A stretch of 64,000 nucleotides of DNA, from positions 5,112,739 to 5,176,738 of the forward strand of contig OZ017767.1 in NCBI GenBank assembly GCA_963969345.1, in the 5' to 3' direction. The notes under the pieces are model-generated. The model made no database searches, was not told the origin of the DNA, and saw only the letters and a program-made list of their open reading frames with translations. Positions 11,501 to 22,700 of this stretch are shown here, piece by piece. This stretch comes from Turbatrix aceti (Eukaryota > Nematoda > Chromadorea > Rhabditida > Panagrolaimidae). Position 1 is the stretch's first letter. Each line of letters starts with the position of its first letter. Both the position numbers and the translations under genes were made by a program.

Positions 11501-14500
11501 CGGCAACAGAGCTCGTGTTCGGGAGTGGCGATCCCAAAGACCGCCGGCAGCAGCGGCTGCCTGCGCGGCATCAACAAAAAACACAGAGCTATCGGCAAGT
11601 GCGCGAAAGACGGGTCCCCGGAGTTGTAGAAGCAACAAAGGGGGAGGAAAAGGTAATTCAATCGGGCAACAGCAACAGGGTCGACCTCGCCGCAAAACCG
11701 ACCGATCCGGGCAAAATCGAGACGATAAAAGAGGCAATTTGAAACTTCATTAACTTCCCTCTCCGCTCGAACGTCCAACCAAGTGCCTATAAAATAGGAC
11801 ACAAAAATATAAAATCCCGGGGTGATATTAAAATGCATTTTTGCGATAAAGAAGGTAAAATTCAAGTTTTAAAAAAATTGTAAAAACACGTTTGAAGCAA
11901 CAAAGAAGCTTTTTTTCAGAGAGAATCTTGGAATTACGATTACAAAATTACTGAAATACCTGAAAAGCAAACGACCGTGAAACGAAGCACGTGTGGGGGA
12001 AAAGTTGAGCGCAGCGAGGCTGGATGACATCTGCGAGTTTAGTGTCTCCCCTTCTGCGTTAACGACGCCAAGAACTCCTCCTATCGCGGCCGTTCGTTCG
12101 ACTGCGAAGAGGGCGTTAATCATCTCTCATTTCAAATTTTTCGCTATTGCGAGTGTTCAGAGAGATTTTTTGAAAAGAGAGAGGGGGCATTTGGTACTGT
12201 ATGTATCAGAGCGAAATGCCAACGACGTTGCGCAAAGGGCACGTTGCACGAAAGCGAACAAAGTGGTCGCCCGCTCCGGAGAACACGACTAATGGCGCGC
12301 GGAGGCGGCGGCGAGCTGCAGTTACTGCTACCATGTTGAAGAACATGCGAGACGACAACAAAGTTACACGACTTTACGACCGACGGAAGGAAGCGGCCCA
12401 TCGATGGCAAAAACATCTGCGGCAGTCGTCAAAAGTTGCTATAGCTCTTTTCCGCAGCGCAGCCGGACATGATTTTGGTCTGTCGTCGGTCGGCATTGTC
12501 AGGAGCTGATTTACAACATCGGACGGACTTGACTTGGGTTTCCAGATGGCAGGAGTGTTATCAGCGGAGGCAGCACCCGTCAACGACTACCTGGCGCATG
12601 TGCCTGTCTGTCTGCGCGGGTGCGCAAAAGGCGCCGCCGTCACTGCCATTTTCGACAAGGTGACAGGGTTGGCACTCATGTCAGGGAATTCAACTCCCGA
12701 GAGCACGAGCACGCGCCGCGACAGGTCGCAGGTGCCGCGCAAATTCAAACTCGCGTCGAACACGACCAAACAGTTCTGGGAAAAGAGACAAAAAGTGAAA
12801 CAACGCGACGGACTTCCTGCCACCTTGCAGAACCAGAAATGGTCCGGAAATGCAAATCGACATCAAAAGTGCCTGTTTTTATGCGAGGGCGCGTGCCAGG
12901 GACGTCGCGGACCGGTGGACGATGGAAGGACCGCCGCCGACGACAATTTTTAATGTGTTTATCTTTAATTAAACTCCTCGGAGCGTGCACGTAATAAATA
13001 AATAGTTCTGAGTTTGGGCAGGCAACTTGCAGCGATCGAATCACGTTCAAAGAAATTACGATTTTTTGCGGCGACGACTCGAGGGCCCGGGCGGTCAACG
13101 AACGGACTGCACTGCTTCGGAGCGGATGAGGTATGATTTCAAGTGCTCGCGATCGAAGCAAAGGTATGTATAGGAGCCCTTCCGGCTGGGGTGCGGGCAG
13201 ACAGGAAAGGTGTGCTCTGTCGCCTGTAGGACCGGCACTTACTTAAATTAAAGTCAACGCAATATACAAAAGCCTGATCAATAAATTTGAAAGCAAGGTT
13301 ACATTTTTGGAGTTTAGTGAAACGTAATAGCTATGTTGGTACAGAAAAATGGCTTTTTACAAAAAGATAAAAAGCCAAAAAACAGACGGAAGCGGAGAGA
13401 ATTTAGGATTGCACCTTGACTACCCGGTCGACTCTCGACCCTGCTCCCGTTAAAAGAAGCGCCAGGACAAAACTGATCGAGCTCCGACATCTGGCACTTC
13501 ATATGGCAGACGATAATTCACGAAAAACAACGCGCTAATCTACTACAAAAGCAGCGAGCGGCACGTCGGTCGCCACACACCCGAGACCGGAGGGGGCAAC
13601 AGAGCAGCGAACGAACGAACGTCAAGCGAGATTCTTCTCCGGCCGGCAGTCACGATGTGAGTGATGGTTTATTTGTTTCATTGAAACATAAATTGTCCGC
13701 GCTTACTTTATGTTTATGTGCTTGAGGTGGCGGTGACTAACGAAGGAGAAGCGAGTGAGAGCGGATGGAGATGAATGGCCAGACCCTTTCTTCGCTCGCG
13801 ACGATAAATGGCGATGGGGAAACTGTGGGGCAAGGCAGGCAACCACACCGCAATTGCATATCGTCAACCCCTGAGGCGGGCGGGCGCAACAACCACCTGC
13901 CCTGTCACTCCGAATAAATCCCGGCACGTCACGCAATTAAAGGGGTTCACGTCGTCGCGATCGCCCGGTCCTCGCGGCCAGAAGGGGGGCACAGCACGTG
14001 GTTCTGGCTTGCAGGAAATCTGCAGAACCCAGATGACAAGGCTAGCTCGCGTGAATAAAGCAGGAGCTTAAAAGGCGCGACTTCCGCATTGTCAGTGATG
14101 AACGAGCCTGCAGAAATCCCCCCGCAAACCGAGGTGTCACCACGCATGACGGGCTCCTGCTTGACTGAATCTGACGCGAAGCGGGTGTCGAATTTGACGA
14201 CATCCACAGCAGCCCCAGATCGCGTTAATTAGCGACGGCGGAGGCAGATTCTGGCCTTTTCCGCTAAACGAATGACTCGCTGTCAAGAGTGATTTGACGG
14301 CGTCCAATCGAGATGACAACACACTCGCGCACTCGGTACCGCATCAGTCTGCGCGACTGCAGAAGATGAAGAGTAAAATGTTGTTCAGTCCCGAATCAGT
14401 TCGGGAAGGACTCAAAAAAATACAAATTGCAAATCAGACATTTTCTCGAGCAAAATCGCAGCAGATATCAAACGATCAAGATTTTGTGCCCCCGCCAGGA

Positions 14501-16788
14501 AATCGCGTTCAGAGATTACTGACAAATTGCAGAGAAGCATCAGAATGCATTCATTCGCGCAGGGGAAACTAAACTTTGCACACGAAGAGATCAATCAACA
14601 GAGAAAAAACAAAAGAAAAAAGACAACAACGAGCCCCGGCCTGCCCGGTGACTAATTGGAGTATACCTGGCGCGACGACGGCAGACGACGCTTGCTTCTT
14701 TTGGTCAACGCGACTTAAGAAAGCCGTCATTCACCTGGACTTCCGGTCAGTGATCTGGAAGTAGGCGGATGCATAGCTCGAACGAACAAGGTCCTCTCTC
14801 GCGATGCACCGCGCGACAAGGGCCATTGTGTCGTGGTGCATTCTGCGGACGCATCAAGCGTTAAATCGGCTTTCGAAGCGATAAGTGTGCGAAAACGCTG
14901 ACAAATGACCGTCGTCAATCAGGATTACACGGAACTGGCCACGTTGCTCCAAAGACGCCCGGAGTGGGGGATACTGTCGGGATACGATCAAGTGGCGCCG
15001 CTGCAGATGCATTCAATTACGCCGCACCGCACCTGCAGCCACCGTAGTAGCTCTCAGACAATATTGCTGCAGTGGTCATCAAATCATAAAAAAAATAAAA
15101 AATCAAGGGTGGCAATTTTGAAAGTGCAGAGGCCGGCCGTAAAATCTGACGCAGGCATGCGACGACCTCGCCTCGAAGCCGTAAAACCCGACTGACTTCC
15201 AAAGGAGGATCGATGGATGCTGCACGCGACCGAGCGCCGGGGCAGAACATGCAACTAAACGCCGAACACCGGCCCCGGACAGGTGGTGGTCTCCGGCACA
15301 TCCTTTGTCTCCGGCCGTGTTGTGCAAGCATGGCCCAGCGTGTCAGCAACGCAATTTGCACCAACCACTCCCCCCCGGAGAGCAGAGACATGCAACAATG
15401 GCGCCCGTGTTGCATGACAACTCATTAGCGGCTTACCGCCCGTCTGTGTGCCGATGAGCTGTGGCAGCACGGGTCTCCATCGCCTCTCCTTTGCCTAATC
15501 CGTCAAACATCCATCTCGTTTTGACGGGCATCTGATCATCCAGCCACGCACAGGACAGGAAACAAAATTGGTTGGTCCACGGCGGCAAGGCAGTTACGGG
15601 GACGGACGTGGATGACGCCGGCGTGACAAGACGCCGCGCGCTGGGTTCCGCCAACGAACAATAGAGGCGCGGGTGAGTCGAGGTGACATGACAGGGCGGG
15701 CAGGCGATCGAATCGAAGCGGAAAAACCGAGGCGTGCTGGGAGATCTGTCGCCGGCAATTTGCGTCCCTCGGAGACGACGACTCTCGTTATCTCCGCTGT
15801 CAGAGCGCGTTTCGGCGTGATTAGTCCCGGTCGCCCGCCCAATCGAGAGAAGACAGCTGGATCTCGCAGCGCCCGCCGCCGCTGCCGCTCGCGCCCGGAA
15901 GGCAGAATGACAGTGGAAGTGACAACGTCAGTTTGCCTTGAAGCCGGCCGTCGCCTGCACTTAACGTGTCAGGCGCTGAAATCTGACGATAATGTCGTCA
16001 GTTACAAAAACGAGGTGACAGGAGACAGCTCGGCTGTCACGTGTCGTTGCCATCCGAGATTTCGTCTGTCATACAAAAAATTGCCAAAACCTTTGAAACT
16101 CGTCTCACGGATGACCTAGCGCGTGCGAAAAAAACCAACCCGGTGAGAAAAACAGAAAAAAAACAATTTTTTTAGTTTAAACTAAAAAAATGCGTATTTG
16201 CAACAAAAAATATTTTTTTAACTTGAAACGGTAAAAAAATCGTTCTCATCAAAAAACAATTTTTAGCCTGAAATGACAATAATTTGACGTTTTACAGGAG
16301 ACAACCAGGACCCCTGCCTGCCAACGGGCTGTCCTGTCCGTCACTGACAATGAGCAAACAATCGGATTCATTCCCGAAGCGCACCGAGTCTATCAAATAC
16401 CCCTACCTCATAATTCACCAAAAAACTCGTAAAAATGAGCTCTACAAAAAATTCCCTCCTCCTGCTTTAATCCAGGGATCGGTGCCGAGACGCGTCCAAT
16501 TCATTCGTATATACACGACATGCCGAATCATTATATGCCAAATTAAACAAGAAACAAAAGACCGTAATAACGGCTGTCAATGTCCGTGGTACTGAAGAAA
16601 AAGCTGTTCAATGCCCGCACGCCGGGAAATGACTAGCGGAAAAGCGAGCAGACGACCTCGTTGAAGGAAAATATTCGGCACCGTCGGAGCGCGACGATCA
16701 ACCGGCACTCGGAGAATCCGTTGTTCGCGTGTGTTGCGGACGACGGACGTAGTAAGGCAGGAGGCAAGACGACCCGCGTTGTTCCGCG
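8504..16788. other. 8.3 kb without a recognised gene (F-box to myosin V)
   Basis: I found no exon set with matching splice phases or family resemblance here. The longer open frames (for example 12534-12953 and 15673-16119) have biased composition and look like chance. By eye I count about 15 copies of TGACAG or its complement CTGTCA, more than the roughly four expected by chance. Clusters lie near 8640-8915 and 15690-16070. A perfect 26-nt palindrome lies at 16166-16191. GACC tetranucleotide repeats lie near 9987-10003. The stretch may hold regulatory DNA for the flanking genes. Confidence 0.5.
16166..16191. repeat. Perfect 26-nt palindrome
   Basis: The sequence reads the same on both strands. 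A run of seven T and its matching run of seven A flank the core AGTTTAAACT. It lies about 600 nt past the myosin V stop codon. It could form a hairpin in RNA or a cruciform in DNA. No function can be assigned. Confidence 0.7.
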
Positions 16789-19700
16789 TTAGACGAGGCT
16801 GCAGACGTTGTCGAGGTCCAGGCAGGGTGGCAACTCGAGAGTCTCCGGATCGAAGGGCGAGTACGCAAACGGCGAGCAGTCAAAGGACTCCAGGAAGCTG
16901 CCCGGAACAATCAACTTCTGAAAAAAACATAAAAATAATTTTTTCCGGGAGAAATAAAAACTCACAGATTCGCCTTCGACGTTGAGTTCCTGATCGCGTG
17001 ATCTGAGCCTCGCGCCGACCTTGTCGATGAAAGACGGGCTGAGCGCGTCCTCTTCGAAGCCGTCGGAGGGCGTGTAGTGTTGTAGAATTGCGACGACCTG
17101 TTTCGAAGTGAGCAGACAGGTCATCTCGCCGCAGAGAGTCTCGATATTGGCCTCGTCCTTGCGGGATTGCAGCAGGTGACACGCCTGAACGATGGGCTCA
17201 AAAGTGTCACGCAGTTCTCCGAGCTCGTGTTTCTTGAACCAAGTTTGGACGTCCGAGACGTTGTGCCTGAAGGTGGGGATCAACTGAAGCCCGATGCATA
17301 AGAAAACTCACTTGATAAGAACAGCGCGCTCGAACTTGCACAGATCCTTACGGAACATAAGATTATTCAAAGCCTGTGCAGAGATCCACTTAGCGATTTG
17401 AGCGAAGCACTGGTGGTACAAAACGCGATCCGCGCCGAACTGGAGCAACCGCGCGCTGATCGAGCTGAGGAGCTCGACGAGGTCGTCCAGCCCCCGGGGC
17501 ACGACGTCCTTAGAAGGCTGCCGCGTCAGACCCGTGTGCACGGGCATCATCGCTGGGTTGTGTTGCAGGATGCCTGGCACCACCTTGGGTGTCAGCAGTG
17601 GTTCCACGGCATTCCGCATAAAGCCCTCGTAGAAGGCGACGGTCCGCAGACACAGCTGGTGCCTAATAGCTTCCAGATTGAAGTTTACAATTCGTTGAGA
17701 GTCCTGTTTCTGTGTGTTTTGCTCGTGCCACGCAACTTCGCCGTCACCGGAAAACTGACGCAGCAGGTTCAGCAGTCGCCAGCAGTTGGCAAGCCACATG
17801 CAAAGCACGTCCGCGTCGTGGGCTTCCTGCAATGTCATAAAACGTAAAAATGAACAGGTATGAAAAGAGAAAAGCCGCTCACCTTGGCCATTTGTTTAAG
17901 AATAGCGTTGGTATGAGTGAACATGCTCGTGATGGCGATATCGTCGTGTTTCTGATCGTAGTACCTGAACGCAGCGAAAAAGAGGTGCGAAGGAAGACAG
18001 GGCTCCAGCTGACGCGCGAGTCTCGGCTTTAGCTCGTAGATGGCCATGCGGATGAATTCGGGGACGTTGAAGACGCGCAGACAACCGGTGTGCGGCTCGA
18101 GATGGCGCTGCTTCGTAGACGGCAGCCTGGAGGGAATGTCATCCGCGTCCGCGGAAGACGAAGGGGAAGAAGACGACGTGTCACGGCGACCGTAGCCACG
18201 CAGCTGGGCGCGCATATCGGCGAGCTCATCTGCTTGCCGGTTCAGCTGTTGCTGCAGCAGCTGAAACGGTCACGTTGGATAATGCTCTGTCATTTTTACT
18301 ATGCGTCTTTTGCTTGCACAATAAATATACATTTATACGAATTTATAGGAACCACCCGTGGGAGAGAAAATGGAAAAGTGCGTAGGGATGGATGGCAAGG
18401 TGAAAGGCACACAGGTAACACAACGTTGAGGTGTGAAAGATCCGTGAAAGTCTGGAAAGTGAAAGAAGTGCTGCAAACAATGGCAAAAAAAAGTGCCGGC
18501 CAGTGGCGTTGTTCAAAGGGGCGTGCTGGCACCACCTGTGCCGGGTGGGTCTAGGTCAGCTTGAGAACAAAGACAGACAACGAGGCGACGAGCATGACGG
18601 CACAGAGCCCGCCTATGACGAGGTGAAGGTGGTGAAAGTGGCGGTGGTGCCCGTCTTGGGGTGGTGCCGGCGGCTTGGTACCAGCCTTCCTCCTCCAAGA
18701 CAAGCTGTGCAGTGATGGTCGAAACAAGAGAAAGGAAGAAAAAAGGGAAGGGGGGGACAGCCACCTTCTCGACAGAGAAGAGCCCAGAGAAGTCAGGTCT
18801 TTGAAGGTTCGAACACAAAATCGTACCGCGTTTTCATAGTAAACGGCGTTGTTGTTATTGTTGTTGCTCGACGTCGCTGCCGATTCTCCTGTCTGGTGGA
18901 CGCTGGAGCTGGTGTCGTTGGTGAGGGAGGTCTGAAATGTCATAAAAATTACTCTCCGGTGACAGGACTCTGCAGAGCGCAACCCAGCCATGCATGCATG
19001 CCTAACGGGGCCCAAGCTGGGCGCGCCGCCTGCGTATATTAAAAACCCATAACCGCAGGCCCCTCCCCTAGAGACAAGCGCGAACTAGCCGTAAAACGGA
19101 ACCCAGCGCGCTTCCTTATGTTGCAAAAATGCCCAACGCGTACGTGAGAAGATCCGATGCCCCCGCCGACGGCAGAATCCAAGTCGAAGTACTCGTCGTC
19201 TTCGTCGTCGTCGTGGACGCTTCCGTCATCGAAAGTCAAGTGGTAGAAGTCGTTTCTGAGCGCAGACGACGCCGACTGGTTGGTCACGACGCCGGAAGAC
19301 GTCGTCGAGAAGAAGCCATCGTCCAAGTCGATGAGACCGATGTCTGTGTCAGGGTCCATTCTTTATGCAGTAGTCAGCCCTCTGTCCGACAACACAGCGG
19401 TCGGGCCAAATCCTGACAAATTGCAAAGTCACCACAAATAGCCGGGAAACAACAAGTGCGCGTCGACACGCACGCGGCCCCGAGTGGCAGCCGCGGGGAA
19501 AGATGATGAATGTAATACGAACGCGGAGCGAAGCGGAACACGCGATAAATGGCACTTTGTAACACCCCATGTCAACTTTACTCCCGAAAAATCTAGTTTT
19601 AAAAAATGACTGACTACTCTACTCGTTTGTTCGTTCGCTCGAGTCTGGGTTTTTGAAGGAGAGATGTGCAGGGGCGTTCGAGGGTGCGGAGGGTGACTAA

Positions 19701-22700
19701 ACCTCGACGCACCAGCTGATAGCCTGGCGTCGGCGTTGTCCTCAGAAAAACAATTGATAGCGGTGATAACGAAACGAAGCATCCTCCTCTCCTTCGACGC
19801 CGCTGCAGAAAAATGAGTTGCATTCCACCATCCAAAAACAAAGAAAACAACGCCAATGAAAGGAAACGAAACCGGGCTCAATTTCACATTTCACAGCGGC
19901 CGTTCGTGGCTCCGCGAGGAATTTATTACCAAACACAAAAAAAATTAACAAAGTGCCTGCAGGCCGGTCTTTTGCGTCAAACGTATATCCAACCCCTCGG
20001 TTTCCGCTGTCACTGGCCTGGCCCATCGCTGGCTTCTTCGCACGTCCACAATTCCCAACGCACGAATTCCGGCGAGGAAAAAAAAACAAGGTCTGTGAAT
20101 GTCGAAAGAAACGGGCTCCTCGACGCCGCGGAGGAGAGCGCGTGGGCATAATTGGCATTGTTTACAGAAAAGAAGACTCATGTCAGCGAAATTATAACAG
20201 TCGAGCGAAAAGTGTTCAAAGCAGTAGCCAGGCCAGCGCCTTAGGGGCCATGATTTAGACCAATCCAAGAGCCATCAAATCCCCAAGATCTGCTGCAAAG
20301 TGATAAACACGCGTTTCGACGGGTATAAAACACGAATAAAATGCAAAGAGTCGTCAGTGGCGGCGGCGACGACGACGACGACGTGCGTCAGCGAGGGGTA
20401 CATCTGTGCAATCGATGATGACGCCGCAGCCGCCGCTTGCACATGCATAGGTGATGGTGGATGTCGCCGGTCCTGTCCCCCACCCCTTCCTCCTTTTCAT
20501 GCTTGCTTTTCCGTGGTGCTCTGGAGCCAGCAGCCAGCGGCGTACCTTTGTGCTGCCTGGCAACCACCCAAGCCAGCGCGTCGCTCGCTCAGTCAGTCCA
20601 GGCCAGCACGTGTTCAAACAGGGGCAAACCGAAGCCTTTGATGCAAAATCAAATCCCTCCCTGATCCCCTAGTCCCGGCCCGACCAATCGAGTAAGCAAG
20701 CCCCCATTAAGACAGACGGTTACAAAAAATTGTTTACATCTCATCTTGTCCGGGTTTCGCTCGCAAAAGGCCTCTTCGCCCTTCGGTCTTTTGTCCAAGC
20801 GCCTATGCCGTCCCTGGAAGACAAAAGAAAGGACATGCAACCCCGAATGACAATTTAAGATTGTAAAACATCGCAGGCGACAGCAAGATCGATCACGTGC
20901 CGCTCTAAGTGGAAATAAAGAGAAAAGTCAAATCAGAACAAACGCGGAAAGCAGCCATCTGTAGCGTACGGAGACATTTTCACGAAATTGAATGGCATAG
21001 GGCATAGGGGCATGAACGGAGAAGAGCAGTGAGTAAAAACCAAGTCACAAGTTGCAATGCGAAAGTCAGGAAAACACCGAAGCGCAATCCGAAATGATGT
21101 GAGCACTTGGATGCCCCTAAAAACCTCATAAAAGGAAGACAACCCAACCCGGGTCGCGTAAGAGAAGAGAGGTAGGTGACGTGACGGTCCGCGCAACGCT
21201 ATTGACATTTACACAGCCCAGGCAAGCTCAAAACGGAGGCGCGGAGGGGGGAACAGGCGTCGTCAGTCCACGTACAAATCGTGAGCGTGTCCGTTTCTAT
21301 CTCGATCTCATCAGATTACAGTCCCCACAGAGAAACAAAGGCCTGAGGCAATACAAAAAATGACAGGTGATTTTTTCGAACGGTCACTGTTGTCATTGTT
21401 CTCGCTGACGAACGATGGCTACAGTTACAGCCATCCGCGTCGCGTCGTATCTTCTTTTCGCTGATGACCTGTCCCTCTGAGCATTGATCGTCGGGGAAAA
21501 ACAGGCGCAGACAGATGTTACTACTCGCCACGATGCGACTGACGATCGATGACGTCCAAAGAGTTCCTGATGCAACAAGCGGACGCGTGTTTAGCCAAGG
21601 GATGCAAGCGGCCGCTGGTACGGCCGAGGATTCGGGTTCTTAGTGGTCGATAAAGTCATCAAACAGACACGCGTGCGCGGCCAACACCTTTTCGCGTCGC
21701 GCAACCTGACCACAGCCCGCTCTCGTCTAACATAAGCCCTCGAGCAAGGGTTCAGAGCTCTCTAAATGCGATGCTGCTGCAAATCTCCCCCAACATGATT
21801 GGAGTGCAGCTGGGTATCGTATCGTAAACGGGAAAATCAAACTTTCTGGAATAGTTCCCGTTGTGTTTGTCGTGCGACCAGAATGAGTTCACGCGCCGGT
21901 GAAAAGTGAAAACAACACGGACAACGAAACCAAGAGCACATGTCAATTCAGATTCGACTTTTGAAAAATAACAGAAACCACTTTTGGAGCTACCGCAGGC
22001 AGGCTTCGAGCGTCAACAGCCGCCGAAACACCCAAAAATTGTGGCGGTCGCGCCACGCAGCATCCGCCGTCTTGCCTTTCACTACCATCCAGCAAAATCG
22101 ATGTGACAGCCTATCACGATTTTGCCGGCGTTGTGCCCAGAGGATGTCACAAACCAGATCTACACGCTTCTGCGGCGGTCACCGTGTCGACACCGATTAG
22201 TGTCGACGACCTAAACACAAAAACACGGGCGCGTGCCTCGGAATGATGAACTATAATAGACTGCAGCTCTACCTTCATCGGCTTATCCCCCGTGCCAGCC
22301 CGCCCCGCGCGTGCAACTAACTAACGAACTAGGCAGGCGCCGCGCGTCCCTCGTCGCGTAAAAAAAAGCAACCAACCCTCGGCGGTCGTTTCCTGTGCTC
22401 GTCAAACTCGGAAATTTCGCGGTTCTTGGCTTCCAGCGTGATGTTCATTAGTCTGAAAAATAAAAAAATTCGTCATTCCGGTCAAAAAAAGACAGTAAAA
22501 TTGATTGCGATAAGAAAAAAAAAACACGTACTCGACTTCAGTAGTGAGCTTACGGTTGACCCGCATGAGCTGGAGGTGCTCCTCGACGAGGTCGCTGCCC
22601 GAAGGTGTACGACGTCCGTCGTCGCTGTTGGCCAGCGAGTGATAGGAAGAGTCGTCGCCCGCGGCGGTCGCGCCGTTCCTGCCGGTCGTCGATCGGTCGT

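Noticed and set aside
12534..12953. Open frame of 139 codons in the 8.3 kb gap
   Set aside because: No domain, signal peptide or splice partner, and mixed composition that changes along its length.
15673..16119. Arg-rich open frame of 148 codons
   Set aside because: It reflects GC-rich sequence free of stops; no family resemblance and no start signals.
18551..19359. The nested exons as alternative myosin V tail exons
   Set aside because: They carry their own good start, end in a stop after a membrane segment, and resemble no myosin tail.
20300..20641. Plus-strand open frame beside a TATAAAA sequence in the myosin V intron
   Set aside because: The residues come from simple GAC/GCC-rich sequence (runs of Thr, Ala and Cys) with no domain, and the ATG lies before the TATA sequence.
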